DNA from: Oscillospiraceae bacterium
Lineage (GTDB): Bacteria > Bacillota > Clostridia > Oscillospirales > Ruminococcaceae
Length of the DNA: 64,000 nucleotides
Reading direction: 5' to 3'
Assembly: GCA_017472965.1 (NCBI GenBank)
Contig: JAFUNR010000012.1
Location: forward strand, 1-64,000
Below, in pieces: positions 45,721 to 54,922 of the stretch. Below the pieces are notes generated by a model. That model was not told the origin of the DNA. It made no database searches and saw only the letters and a program-made list of their open reading frames with translations. Position 1 is the stretch's first letter. Each line of letters opens with the position of its first letter. The position numbers and the translations under genes are program-made.

Positions 45721-46090
45721 CTATTCCGCACCGAGCCAGCACTCAAATTCCGTTGAGAGAAAGTTCTTCAGTGCAGATGCAAACAGGGGCGACAGAGAAC
45801 TGACACGGTTTTTACCGCAGACCAACGGATCGATGTATCGTTTTTTTGCCGAGACCTTCAGCCAGCTGCCGTTCTGCTGCGGTTTATCTGCCGTCAAAAT
45901 GTGCGAATACTGCGTATAACGGCTCCATTTTTCTGCAAACAGGCTGTCAGCGCACAAACCGAGGAAACCGGGTATATTCACAGCCACAGTTCATTCCCAC
46001 CTGTTTCAGCCTCTGCATCTGCGGTACAGCAGCCAGTTCCCGAATCAGTTCCGGTATCTCGCTGTGATAAATACCCCAATTCTGTCTCAT
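45721..46090 (-). pseudogene. HD-domain protein gene, internally deleted
   Basis: The ATG at 46090 has AGAGGA upstream and starts MRQNWGIYHSEIPELIREL, then GMNCGCEYTRFPRF, the opening of a family of HD-domain phosphohydrolases. Near 45960 the frame shifts, and the other frame continues with KVSAKKRYIDPLVCGKNRVS and FLSTEFECWLGAE, which fit the C-terminus of the same family. The middle part with the metal-binding HD motif is absent. I read it as a deletion plus frameshift remnant. It is the last gene after ybaK and is followed by a terminator. Confidence 0.72.
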
Positions 46091-46109
46091 CTGTTCCTCT
46101 TTCTGTATT

Positions 46110-46592
46110 TCACTCCGTGACCGGGGCGAATTTTCCCCGTACCAGCGCTGCCAACGCAGCGGGGGAGCATTCGATCTGCGCGCCGATTTTTCCCGCACTG
46201 ACACAGATTGTTTCCTTATCCTGTGCCGAAGCATCAAACACCGTGGGGAATACTTTTTTCATTCCCACCGGAGAACAACCGCCGCGTATATAACCTGTGA
46301 GCGGCAGAAGTTCTTTTACCGGAATCAGATCGATCGACTTCTCCCCTACAGCTTTCGCGGCCTTTTTTCTGTCCAATTCCTCCAGAACGGGGATCACAAA
46401 CACATAGTTTCGCTTTGACGCCCCCACCGCCACAAGTGTTTTGAACACACAGGCCGGATCCTGTCCCAAAAGCTTTGCCACTGTAATACCGTCTACCGCA
46501 ACACCTTCCTCATGCGGGTAGTGATGTGGTATGTAGGGGATTTTTTTCTGTTCCAGTGTGCGCATTACATTTGTTTTTTCTGCCATAGTCAC
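46110..46592 (-). CDS. ybaK: YbaK/EbsC-type Cys-tRNA(Pro) deacylase
   Basis: Cytosolic protein of about 160 residues of the YbaK family, which hydrolyses Cys-tRNA(Pro) made in error by ProRS. Features: KTNVMRTLEQKKIPY at the N-terminus, ACVFKTLVAVG with the catalytic lysine, ELDRKKAAKAVGEK, and GYIRGGCSPVGMKK with the conserved GGxxPxG segment. The GTG at 46592 is 8 nt from AAGGAGG; the ATG two codons later is also possible. It starts 13 bp after surE, as a two-gene housekeeping unit. Confidence 0.92.
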   Translation of the reverse strand: MTMAEKTNVMRTLEQKKIPYIPHHYPHEEGVAVDGITVAKLLGQDPACVFKTLVAVGASKRNYVFVIPVLEELDRKKAAKAVGEKSIDLIPVKELLPLTGYIRGGCSPVGMKKVFPTVFDASAQDKETICVSAGKIGAQIECSPAALAALVRGKFAPVTE

Positions 46593-46605
46593 TGTGCAAA
46601 CCTCC

Positions 46606-47385
46606 TTATTCCGGCAAGCGGAAAATCCCGCCGGAGAAATCCGGCGCAAGCTCCTGCAGCAAAGCTGCATCACTCCAGTAACCGGTCAGCGGAGTCACGG
46701 ATACATATCCATCCAGCACCGCTGCCAGATCTGCGCTGGGCTGATTGGTATCACAGTCGTAAGGAACAAACTGGTATATTTTTTGTTCGGGATCACTGCC
46801 GTTCTGTACCGCATAGCAATCATCGGAATATACGATCCGCCTATCGATGGCAGAGAGTTTTACACCGCGGATCCCGTCCTGCGGCAGCGGAGGTACATTG
46901 ACATTCAACACCATCGTGCGGCCGCTTTCGACAATGTAGCGTGCAGCCGCTGCCGCGACACGGGCTGCATATGTATAGTCCGCACCTGCATCATAGCTGC
47001 ACAGCGATACAGCCAGACCGGGAAGTCCCAGTATCCACCCATCCACTGCGGCGGCAACCGTTCCGGAATACAGACAGTCTGTGGCAAGATTTGCCCCTCG
47101 ATTGATGCCGGATACCACCAGATCCACCGGCTGCTGCAGCAGTGTACTCACCGCCAGATGCACACAATCCGCCGGTGTACCGCCAACCGCCCATGCCCGC
47201 GCCGTGCCCGGAAAAGCCTGCTCACGCACAGGGATCGGGTCATGCATCGTCAGATGATGACTGTTGGCACTGCAGTTGTGATCCGGTGCTGCCACAAGCA
47301 CTTCACCGTGCTTTGAAAGTTCTTTAACCAGCGCAGCAATACCAGGTGCACTGATCCCGTCGTCATTGGTTACCAGAAAACGCAT
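46606..47385 (-). CDS. surE: 5'-nucleotidase SurE
   Basis: Survival protein E, 259 residues, metal-dependent phosphatase acting on nucleoside monophosphates. Visible: LVTNDDGISAPGI (metal-binding DD at 8-9), AAPDHNCSANSH, GGTPADCVHLA, VVSGINRGANLATDCLYSGT with the catalytic Asn and the SGT segment. Full length for the family. Cytosolic. It lies after a repeat-rich spacer and before ybaK; no link to the polysaccharide genes upstream is apparent. Confidence 0.97.
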   Translation of the reverse strand: MRFLVTNDDGISAPGIAALVKELSKHGEVLVAAPDHNCSANSHHLTMHDPIPVREQAFPGTARAWAVGGTPADCVHLAVSTLLQQPVDLVVSGINRGANLATDCLYSGTVAAAVDGWILGLPGLAVSLCSYDAGADYTYAARVAAAAARYIVESGRTMVLNVNVPPLPQDGIRGVKLSAIDRRIVYSDDCYAVQNGSDPEQKIYQFVPYDCDTNQPSADLAAVLDGYVSVTPLTGYWSDAALLQELAPDFSGGIFRLPE

Positions 47386-47444
47386 ATTACTCCGCTCTCC
47401 TTATCAACGCTTAACGCCTTGTACTGCAAAAAAAAGCATAGAGC

Positions 47445-47644
47445 TGTTGCAAAATTGCCAAACAGCAGGAGGCAACACAAAAATCGTGTTGCCTCCGTCA
47501 AATTCGATTTGGTGGCCCAGACAGGGCCGCCATTTTGGCTCTTACAGAGCCAAAATCATCAAATATTGCAGCAAATTCCCGCGAAATTTACACGCAAAAT
47601 TCTATTTCGCGTGTAGCGTGTTGTAAAACATTTGTTTTGCAACA
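47445..47644. repeat. MITE-like element with tandem hairpins
   Basis: About 200 bp of non-coding sequence bounded by 10-bp inverted repeats, TGTTGCAAAA (47445-47454) and TTTTGCAACA (47635-47644). Inside are four further hairpins: GGAGGCAACAC with its complement (47468-47496), a GGCCC/GGGCC pair (47510-47532), ATTTTGGCTCT with its complement (47532-47556) and CGCGAAAT/ATTTCGCG (47580-47611). The right end also forms a 13-14 bp hairpin (47616-47647) just behind the nucleotidyltransferase gene. No clear target duplication was seen. Probably a mobile miniature repeat or a structured RNA. Confidence 0.6.
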
Positions 47645-47656
47645 CGCCCGGCCCGG

Positions 47657-48844
47657 TTATTTTTCATCATCCTTCATATATCGAAAGTCCAATCCTGCAG
47701 ATTGCATCATCTCATAGTACGCTTCAGCTTTCTCCCTGCTGATTCCATGCAGCGTACTAAACTTTTTAACAATTCTGCTCCGGCGCTTCAACAGAACATT
47801 TATCCATCTGATCGGCCAAAAAAGAGGATATAGCCCCGGATACTTTTTTAACACAGCAAATCGCTGCTGCATGGCACCCTTTGCAGGAAACAGCAAATCA
47901 ATGAATGGCACCGCTTTTACAGCACCGGTATTACCGTTCTCCTGTATATGCGAAGCCACCTCAGCATACATGGCATTTTCAGTGCTTCCCCAGTTTCCGT
48001 TGCTGAACACATACTGCGTGATTTGCTCAGATACCGGATCCCAGGGTTCCTCTTCAAACCAGACTTGCAAAAGCCGCAGAATATTCCGGTGAAAATCATA
48101 CAGATGCAGCCGCTTCAAGGCCTTTTCCAAAAGTTCCTCATTCATTTCGGGATGCGCATTCCGGTACACATACAAATCAATAATCTGGCGGGCGCCCACA
48201 CCGTATTGCCGAAAATGCTTTGTCATGTGACAGAAAATATACAGATAGGCATCCTCCACAGACATCGCATGGCAGAAGCCCTCATTGCTCGCGGTCTTCT
48301 CCCATCCGGAACCAAAATAGCGCCACATATCATTGTGCGGAAAGCCGAAAAGCCGTTTGTGAAGCTCCAGATACAGTGCAGGGCTTTTCCAGACAAATAC
48401 ATCCGGTTCCTCCTGTCCGGCCTCATATCCCTGCTGCAGCATCACGGCGCGTACGCGCTCATACTGCTCTTCGCGAATCAGGATATCTGCATCCCCCATC
48501 ATACGCATCTCCGGCACAGGATACATCTCTTTCAGGATGCTTCCCTTTACCGGCATATGATCGATCCCGTTTTCCTCAAACGCATCCAACAAGCGGTGCA
48601 AAGCTTTCACCTGCTGCTCACTGTGCTGTGCGATCCGAATATATTTCAACCGCCACCGCTGCAATATCGGGTCTTTCAAGGAAAAACCGCACCGAAACAC
48701 GCCGTGAAACGCCATAGGCAGCAATGACTGCGCCGCAAGAAGAGGCTCCGCCTCCGCCAGAGAAAATCCCTGCGGAACGGTTCCATCCTCCTCTTTTATT
48801 GCACAGCGCAATAATGTTAAAATGCCCTGTATGAGCTCTGACAC
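47657..48844 (-). CDS. Nucleotidyltransferase-family protein (NTP_transf_5 type)
   Basis: Cytosolic protein of 395 residues of the group often annotated as uncharacterised nucleotidyltransferase. It shows PVKGSILKEMYP and MRMMGDADILIREEQ (about 98-125), the usual K-G and R-M-D-D-I/L blocks with two acidic residues, and a helical C-terminus (about 160-395). It is the last gene of the polysaccharide operon. Homologues also occur in RiPP loci beside HprK-like and PqqD-like genes, like those at 9698-10675, but here the position argues for a sugar- or polymer-linked role. Substrate unknown. Confidence 0.85.
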   Translation of the reverse strand: MSELIQGILTLLRCAIKEEDGTVPQGFSLAEAEPLLAAQSLLPMAFHGVFRCGFSLKDPILQRWRLKYIRIAQHSEQQVKALHRLLDAFEENGIDHMPVKGSILKEMYPVPEMRMMGDADILIREEQYERVRAVMLQQGYEAGQEEPDVFVWKSPALYLELHKRLFGFPHNDMWRYFGSGWEKTASNEGFCHAMSVEDAYLYIFCHMTKHFRQYGVGARQIIDLYVYRNAHPEMNEELLEKALKRLHLYDFHRNILRLLQVWFEEEPWDPVSEQITQYVFSNGNWGSTENAMYAEVASHIQENGNTGAVKAVPFIDLLFPAKGAMQQRFAVLKKYPGLYPLFWPIRWINVLLKRRSRIVKKFSTLHGISREKAEAYYEMMQSAGLDFRYMKDDEK

Positions 48845-48862
48845 CGCTGTGTTCCTCTCCTA

Positions 48863-49840
48863 TCACTCTTTCGGCGCAAAGAACAGCCGCAGGATCAATT
48901 CATCCAGTGCTTCCTCGTCCGCATAAAACTCATAATATTCCTCACCCAGAACATTTTCGCCCTGTATGGTAAGAGTCTCGCCCACAGCATAATCGCTGTA
49001 TTCCTGTTCCAGACGACTGACCGTCTGCGCAGAGCAATCTGTTACGATGTAATCCGAAACAGCATCATAGGTATCCACCACAAAACCGACAGAGCTTTCC
49101 ATCTTTTCGCGCAATGCCGGTACAAAATTGCTCATATACTCCTTGTGGCGTTCCATACGGGAAAGGTTGAGTTCATCCCCCACATCCCACCGTGCCTGCA
49201 CAAAGTTGACTGCATGCTCACCGAACAGCGTAACGCTTCCCTTTGACAACTCGGGATCCACCTGCGAAAAATCATCCCGGATCGTCACCGTTACGCCACC
49301 CACCGCATCATTCAGCAACGCAATGGCATCCATATTCATGGAGAAATAATAGTCGATCTGCGTCCCGTACAGCAAATTCGACACAGCGGCCCGGACATTT
49401 TTGCAGCTGTCTTCCATGCCGTCACCGTAGGTATGGCTGAAAGCAAGCTGTCCGTAATATGTACCGACCTCTTTGCCGTACTCGTTCAGCGCCGGCATCT
49501 GTACCATCAGGTCGCGGTTGATGCTGAGAATAACACACTCCTCCGTTTTTTCATCAAAGACAAAAAGTGTGACCATATCTGCCGCGCCGCCCACATTGTA
49601 CTCTGTCGGAACGACCTTGCCCCGCTGATTGATACCCATCATCAAAACGGTGGTGATATCCTGCCGCGGGTAATACTTCACGCCGTCACGGACGATCGTT
49701 TTTGAAGTGGTCTGTATCTCCGGCCTCTGATGCAAAAAAACAGCGGACTCCAAAATCCGGAGCCCGCTGTACAGGATCACAAGCACCAGAAGCAGGCTGA
49801 TACAAACATAAATCACTTTTCCAAGCTGTTTTCTGTTCAT
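48863..49840 (-). CDS. LytR-CpsA-Psr (LCP) family ligase
   Basis: Membrane protein of 325 residues with one N-terminal membrane segment (about 9-29) and an extracytoplasmic LCP domain: TVLMMGINQRG, GGAADMVTLFVFDEK, ILSINRDLMVQMP, DAVGGVTVTI and NFVQARWDVGD. LCP enzymes transfer polysaccharide from lipid carriers to the wall. It is shorter than some LCP proteins and lacks further domains. The position, after the CpsB and small protein genes, fits the final attachment step of the polysaccharide made by this operon. Confidence 0.93.
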   Translation of the reverse strand: MNRKQLGKVIYVCISLLLVLVILYSGLRILESAVFLHQRPEIQTTSKTIVRDGVKYYPRQDITTVLMMGINQRGKVVPTEYNVGGAADMVTLFVFDEKTEECVILSINRDLMVQMPALNEYGKEVGTYYGQLAFSHTYGDGMEDSCKNVRAAVSNLLYGTQIDYYFSMNMDAIALLNDAVGGVTVTIRDDFSQVDPELSKGSVTLFGEHAVNFVQARWDVGDELNLSRMERHKEYMSNFVPALREKMESSVGFVVDTYDAVSDYIVTDCSAQTVSRLEQEYSDYAVGETLTIQGENVLGEEYYEFYADEEALDELILRLFFAPKE

Positions 49841-49878
49841 AATCCAACCTATTCTGTTCTTTCGATCAAATGCGCCAA

Positions 49879-50091
49879 TCAGCGTCTGGCAAACTTACGG
49901 TAGCAAACAGTGCCGACAACCAGAGCAGCAAAAGCAACCAGCATCAGAACCACCCACATACCAATGGAAGACGCATCGCTGGTATCGGGAGTGGGAGCAG
50001 AGCTGCTGGGGCTGTTGGTCGCAGCAAAAGCAGTGCAGGTCATGCACACGCACATTGCCAGAACCAGGATCAGGCTGAGTACCTTTTTCAT
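49879..50091 (-). CDS. Small secreted single-pass membrane protein
   Basis: Protein of 70 residues with a Sec signal (1-23, ending TAFA), a Ser/Pro/Thr linker (about 25-42) and a membrane segment (about 44-63) with a basic RKFARR end, that is, a mature product of only about 47 residues with its C-terminus inside. AAGGAGGG precedes the ATG. No family recognised. It lies between the CpsB-type phosphatase and the LCP gene and may help a membrane complex of the capsule system. Confidence 0.8.
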   Translation of the reverse strand: MKKVLSLILVLAMCVCMTCTAFAATNSPSSSAPTPDTSDASSIGMWVVLMLVAFAALVVGTVCYRKFARR

Positions 50092-50135
50092 TGTTTCGTC
50101 CCTCCTTATTATAAATAAAAGAATTACTGAATATA

Positions 50136-50837
50136 CTACAGTTCCAGAAGCTCCCGTGAAAAAACACGGATATTTTCCAGAACATGTATCCCAAGATTTT
50201 TCTCAATAACTGCCGCCGCCGCCCCCATATTGGGTGCCCGGTCAAAGGTATTGTGGCAATCAGTTCCAAGAAGCTGAATATAACCATCCCGCAGAAGCCG
50301 CACCGCCATGCCGGCAGTCGCACGATTGGTAAAGAAGCTGGCATTGGCCTGAACTGCGACAGGAAGTTCCCGCAGTCGCTGGGGAATACGGTGGGTGCGC
50401 AAAGGAGCGATATAGCGATCCATATGGGCAACGACCGGTGTGATTCCCCATCGCCGGTGGATCTGCTCCAGCTCCTGATAGAAACACTCATTCCAGGGTG
50501 AACCCGGGCTTTCTATCATGATACACCTTTTTTGATCGATTGTCAACTGTGGAATTAAATCCGATTCACTTATTCCACGAAAATAATATACTTCCGCGCC
50601 AATGCTGACCTCTGGTAAACCCGGATACTTGACAAGTTCATTCAAAAGAATCCCGGCTGCTTTTTTTCGCCGCTCCAGAAACACTTCGGGACGGTCATGC
50701 CGTGCATAGAAATGCGGTGTTGCCACAACATGGGTCACGCCCTGCTCCGCCAGAAGCTGCAGCATGGTGATGGATTCCTCTACACTCCTGCTGCCATCAT
50801 CGATCCCCGGGAGAATATGGCTGTGAAAGTCAACCAT
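50136..50837 (-). CDS. CpsB/CapC-type PHP tyrosine phosphatase
   Basis: PHP-domain protein of 233 residues, the manganese-dependent phosphatase that dephosphorylates the BY-kinase and regulates polymer length. Metal ligands: DFHSHILPGIDDG at the N-terminus, VVATPHFY, VVAHMDRY and LLGTDCHN. The gene starts 10 bp after the Wzz/kinase gene, the typical kinase-phosphatase pairing. It ends with TAG, which shows that TAG works as a stop in this genome. Confidence 0.94.
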   Translation of the reverse strand: MVDFHSHILPGIDDGSRSVEESITMLQLLAEQGVTHVVATPHFYARHDRPEVFLERRKKAAGILLNELVKYPGLPEVSIGAEVYYFRGISESDLIPQLTIDQKRCIMIESPGSPWNECFYQELEQIHRRWGITPVVAHMDRYIAPLRTHRIPQRLRELPVAVQANASFFTNRATAGMAVRLLRDGYIQLLGTDCHNTFDRAPNMGAAAAVIEKNLGIHVLENIRVFSRELLEL

Positions 50838-50847
50838 AACGCTTACC

Positions 50848-52383
50848 TCATTTACCGGCGCCCGTTACTTTCTGACCTGCACCCGCATAGGAATTGGAAT
50901 ATTTCCTGTAATACTTGCCGCCATAGCCGTGGCCCTCCTCATTGGAGGCATTGAGCACAGTGCCCAGGATACGGGCTTCCACAAATTCGAACTGCCGCAC
51001 CGATGCATTCAGAACCGTGCTGTTGCAGTAATTCTGACGAACAACCAGAAGCATGCCGTCGGTGATTTTCGCAATGGCCAATGCATCGCCAACCTCGCTT
51101 ACAGGCGGCAGATCCAGGAAAATGTAATCATATTCCGCCTTCAGTCGTTCGACCATTTTAGCCATACGGGGCGAACTGAGCAGTTCCATGGGGTTGGGCG
51201 GAATCCGGCCGGCAGAGATCACATTATATGCTTTCTCATCCTCCTTGATACCGCAGGGTTGGAACAGCTTATCCATGCTGCACTGGCCGGACAGGTAATC
51301 CGACAGACCCGGTGTACGCGCAACCGGCAGCTTATCAGCAATGGACGGACGGCGCATATCGCAATCGATCAGCAGAACGCGCTTATCCAACTGCGACATG
51401 GCATATGCCAGATTGACCGAAGTCAGGCTCTTGCCCTCACCGGTCAGAGAACTGGATACACCGATAACACGGGTACCGTTTTCCTCTGCAAAGGAGAACT
51501 GCAGCTTGGTGCGCAGCAGCTTATATGCCTCGGAAGCAGCAAAGCTGATCCCGCTGCCCACCAGTTCCACATGCCCGGCTTCATTCGCACGGGCCTGCTC
51601 ATATGCTTTTTTGACGCCGTGCGCACCGTAACCGCCATACCCGTAATAATAGCCGTAGCCGCGCTTATGCTGTGCTGCCATATCCGGCACTGCGGCAAGT
51701 ACGGGGTACTTGCATACGCGGGCGATATCCTCTTCATTGCGGATGGTGATATCCATGATCTCACGCAAAGCAATGACCGCCGCAACCAGAAGCAGACCTG
51801 CAAGGAAGCCGATCACTGTATTCTTGGAATAACTTGGAGACACTGCATTCGGCTCCACCACAGCGGACTCGACCACCTTGGAAGAAGTTCCATCAATGAT
51901 GCTGGAAATGCGCTTGGGCAGAATATGCGCAATGGCATTGGCGAGCTGCTCTGCCTTTTCGGGGTCATCTGCCGTCACTGTAACGCGAAAAATCTCGGTA
52001 TTGTTCACGGATTCCGCTTCGATCATTCCCATCAGATTGCGATAGGTGACATCCTCTACGCCGGAATAATCGATAACATCATTCAGCGTTTCACGCGTGT
52101 TCAGAATGACGATGTAAGAATTGACCAGGTTTTTGGACGCCGTGATATCCGACGAAGTAATACCCAGAGAAACATCACCCACCGAAAGCGTGCTGTTATT
52201 TACATAAAACATCGCAGAGGACTGATACTGCGGAGTGATCAGGTAAAATGTTACCAGAAATGCGAGTACCGCACCTGCTACCGCCGCAATCGCAATCAAC
52301 CAGATTTTTTTTACCAATGCGTTGAATATTTTTTGAAAATCAATGACGACTTCGTCGTTGCTGTCTATTACTCTATCTTTCAT
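50848..52383 (-). CDS. Wzz-BY-kinase fusion (chain length/tyrosine kinase)
   Basis: Protein of 511 residues combining the membrane chain-length domain and the cytosolic tyrosine kinase that many Gram-positive capsule loci encode as two proteins. Wzz domain about 12-215 with membrane segments near 28-50 and 190-208; kinase domain about 275-490 with Walker A SSSLTGEGKSLTSVNLA (about 310), Walker A' LLIDCDMRRPS (about 345) and Walker B IFLDLPP (about 430). The C-terminus has a tyrosine cluster (YGGKYYRKYSNSY) for autophosphorylation. A Gly/Tyr-rich insert (GYGYYYGYGGYGAHG) lies between the domains. ATG at 52383 follows AGAGGA. Confidence 0.93.
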   Translation of the reverse strand: MKDRVIDSNDEVVIDFQKIFNALVKKIWLIAIAAVAGAVLAFLVTFYLITPQYQSSAMFYVNNSTLSVGDVSLGITSSDITASKNLVNSYIVILNTRETLNDVIDYSGVEDVTYRNLMGMIEAESVNNTEIFRVTVTADDPEKAEQLANAIAHILPKRISSIIDGTSSKVVESAVVEPNAVSPSYSKNTVIGFLAGLLLVAAVIALREIMDITIRNEEDIARVCKYPVLAAVPDMAAQHKRGYGYYYGYGGYGAHGVKKAYEQARANEAGHVELVGSGISFAASEAYKLLRTKLQFSFAEENGTRVIGVSSSLTGEGKSLTSVNLAYAMSQLDKRVLLIDCDMRRPSIADKLPVARTPGLSDYLSGQCSMDKLFQPCGIKEDEKAYNVISAGRIPPNPMELLSSPRMAKMVERLKAEYDYIFLDLPPVSEVGDALAIAKITDGMLLVVRQNYCNSTVLNASVRQFEFVEARILGTVLNASNEEGHGYGGKYYRKYSNSYAGAGQKVTGAGK

Positions 52384-52467
52384 AGGATCCTCTCGAGTCA
52401 AAAATGGTCTTGCTTTATCTTTTTCCATATGGGCACTCTTATAGTATAGTTCCCCCGGCAAAAAAAA

Positions 52468-53760
52468 TCAAGTCTTAAACGCAAACAGCATTTCGGTGAT
52501 CAACCGCGGGTTCATCCCCCTGAGAAGCAAACGATTGTTCTGCCGCATCGGTTTTAGTATGAAGCCCATGATAAAGTTTGTAAAAACAACCGTGATCACC
52601 ATTGCAAGTGCCGCACCTGCCGCGCCCATGACCGGCACCAGAAGGACATTTGTCATTACATTCACCACGGCACCGCACAAATTGATCGGGAACAGATATT
52701 TATGCTTCTCTTCCGCAAGAATCCAGATATTGCGAACATACGCAATGTAAGAAAAAATAGTGTACCAGATCATGATCTGCAAAACCGGGATCGCGGGCAG
52801 ATAGGTTTCACCGTACAGAACCCTGACAATGAGAGATGCGCAAAGGGTATACATCACGCTCTGTGCTGCTGCCGCCCAGATCGTCAGCGAGTAAACCCGG
52901 GACACATTTTTCTCAAAATCCAGCTGGGAAACCTTTTTACTCTCCAGAATAACCGGCCGCGCCGTATCAAAAATCGCCCGGAAAATAAAGCCCGTAATAC
53001 ATGTACAGGTAACTGCTGCAGCGTAGTATCCATTCTCCGTTTCACCGTGCATCAGGGTCAGAAATATCCCACCGGTGCTGTTGTATACGATTTCCATAAG
53101 TGTTGCAGGAATATACGGCTTGCTTTTTGTAAAAAGTTTTTTGCCGGTTTCGAGGGATACGGAAATTTTCTGTTTTGTATTTTTCCGGTATGCCAACAGC
53201 ATAAACACACCCGCCGCCGCATATTCAACCGCATGGGACAGCGCGAACCAGTAAACACTTTTCCCGGATGCCAACAGATATATTTTATACGCCGATGTGA
53301 CTACATAGGCAAGAAGCATCGCCGAAGAGGAATACTTTGAAAGCAACTGTGCCTGAAACCAGTACTGCAGCATTTCAAACGCCTGAAAAAACAGACAGAC
53401 ACTGTACAAAGCACAAACCAGAACCGCCGTTCGATCCCCATGATTGGCCACAAGGGAAAACACCGTTACACCGATCATACAGGCAACAGCAGATACAAGA
53501 TTCATCACAAGACTTGTACCAAGAATACGACCCGAGTGCTCCTGATTCTCTATGTATTCCTGAACCAGCGTGGATTGCAGACCCAGCTGCATAAGCGGAA
53601 CAAAGAACGCCACAACCGAGGATGCGTAGTGGATCAAGCCGTAGTTTGACGGCCCCATATAGCGGGCGGTCAGCATACCCACAACCACCTGGATCAGCGA
53701 CTGTGCAATCCGGCATACCACAATCCACTTTGCATTATGAAATATCTTTTTATTCTGCAT
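52468..53760 (-). CDS. Wzx-type polysaccharide flippase
   Basis: Polytopic membrane protein of 430 residues with about 12 hydrophobic segments and the typical MOP/MATE-type start NAKWIVVCRIAQSLIQVVVG and TARYMGPSNYGLIHYASS. It would move lipid-linked repeat units across the membrane for polymerisation by the Wzy protein at 57167. It lies between the pyruvyltransferase and the Wzz/kinase gene. Length is at the usual value for the family. Confidence 0.93.
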   Translation of the reverse strand: MQNKKIFHNAKWIVVCRIAQSLIQVVVGMLTARYMGPSNYGLIHYASSVVAFFVPLMQLGLQSTLVQEYIENQEHSGRILGTSLVMNLVSAVACMIGVTVFSLVANHGDRTAVLVCALYSVCLFFQAFEMLQYWFQAQLLSKYSSSAMLLAYVVTSAYKIYLLASGKSVYWFALSHAVEYAAAGVFMLLAYRKNTKQKISVSLETGKKLFTKSKPYIPATLMEIVYNSTGGIFLTLMHGETENGYYAAAVTCTCITGFIFRAIFDTARPVILESKKVSQLDFEKNVSRVYSLTIWAAAAQSVMYTLCASLIVRVLYGETYLPAIPVLQIMIWYTIFSYIAYVRNIWILAEEKHKYLFPINLCGAVVNVMTNVLLVPVMGAAGAALAMVITVVFTNFIMGFILKPMRQNNRLLLRGMNPRLITEMLFAFKT

Positions 53761-53795
53761 TCACTCTCATCCTGCTTTTCTGTCGCAGTTTGTAT

Positions 53796-54920
53796 TCACT
53801 CTGTACAACCCTCAAAAATGCCGTCTAGAATGCGCTTCATTTCTTCCGTCTGCTTTTTTTCGCAATCGAAAATCCGCTGCAGCAGTTCTTCTCTGTTGGC
53901 AGCGAGCCGCTGCACCACTTTCCCGCTTTCCCTTTCATGGATATCGATCATCAATTCCGTAAGCGAGCAGTCAAAAAAAGTTGCTGCAATTTTCACATGC
54001 TTTTTTGTATCGATCAGCGCTATTGGCAGTGACCCATACTTATACCCTGCCAGAAGCGAGTGCATCCGGTTAGTGATGTGATAATCCACAGCACCATAGT
54101 ATTCTTCAAACTCATCCAGCCGCAACTGTTGTTCGATGTACTGCACATCAAATCTGTCCGACAGCCGATTATATACCACGCGGCTGAATGCCTTATCCTC
54201 GGCGATCTGATAGGCAACGCATACCTTCATTTTCCCGCCCAGATACTCATTCAGTGCGCAGAGAAGTTCTTCGCACTTCTGCAGGGTATCTTCCACGAAT
54301 GCGGCATCCTGTTCATCAAATATCGAATTACGCAGATTGACCATTACGGTGTTCGTTGTATTGACACGCTTTGCATGGTCACTGTCATACAGCCAGGACA
54401 GATCGGGGCACTGCTTCACCTTTTTCATGCCGTGCTTTCTGCATCGCGCAAGCGACCACGAATCCCGCACATAATAATGGGTAAGAAATGCGCAGCGGAC
54501 CCGTTCCGAAAACGCCATCAGTTTTGAAATCGGTCCCACCGAACGGCCGATCCGGACAATGTGTACACCGTACAGACGAAAAAGTGGAAATACCAATGCT
54601 GAAGCAAGATTACGCATAACCAACTTCAGACCGCCGCCATACATATCGCCGGGACCGGAAAAAACAAACACCCGATCGCCGTTTTTTCTGCTTTTCATTG
54701 CACAGGAAAGAACGGATGCGATAAAATCCGTTTCTTTGTTCGAACTTACGCGCTCCGACGGGCGGATCCCCAGCGCATCCAGAAAATATTGCGGAATATC
54801 ATCGCTGCAGTTCGCATGGACGGCACCGTACGCCCGCAGCGCCTCAATCAGCGCACTGTTGATCAGGACATCGCCCGTATTGGAAAAATATGTTTTTGTC
54901 TGGTAAAAAATATGATCCAT
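53796..54920 (-). CDS. Polysaccharide pyruvyl transferase family protein
   Basis: Protein of 374 residues of the CsaB-like/ExoV-like family, which adds ketal-pyruvyl groups to sugars of surface polymers. Features: the opening NTGDVLINSALIEALRAYG, GPGDMYGG, RIGRSVGPISK, TVMVNLRNSIFD, and NRMHSLLAGYKYGS near the C-terminus, which matches the conserved xRxHxxI/LxA block. Cytosolic. The upstream glycosyltransferase ends in GGAGTAA, which forms the ribosome site for this gene, so they are coupled. Confidence 0.9.
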   Translation of the reverse strand: MDHIFYQTKTYFSNTGDVLINSALIEALRAYGAVHANCSDDIPQYFLDALGIRPSERVSSNKETDFIASVLSCAMKSRKNGDRVFVFSGPGDMYGGGLKLVMRNLASALVFPLFRLYGVHIVRIGRSVGPISKLMAFSERVRCAFLTHYYVRDSWSLARCRKHGMKKVKQCPDLSWLYDSDHAKRVNTTNTVMVNLRNSIFDEQDAAFVEDTLQKCEELLCALNEYLGGKMKVCVAYQIAEDKAFSRVVYNRLSDRFDVQYIEQQLRLDEFEEYYGAVDYHITNRMHSLLAGYKYGSLPIALIDTKKHVKIAATFFDCSLTELMIDIHERESGKVVQRLAANREELLQRIFDCEKKQTEEMKRILDGIFEGCTE

Positions 54921-54922
54921 AT

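Noticed and set aside
47445-47644. A CRISPR array or tRNA-like gene in the hairpin-rich gap
   Set aside because: There are no regularly spaced direct repeats and no cloverleaf; the stems are different inverted repeats.
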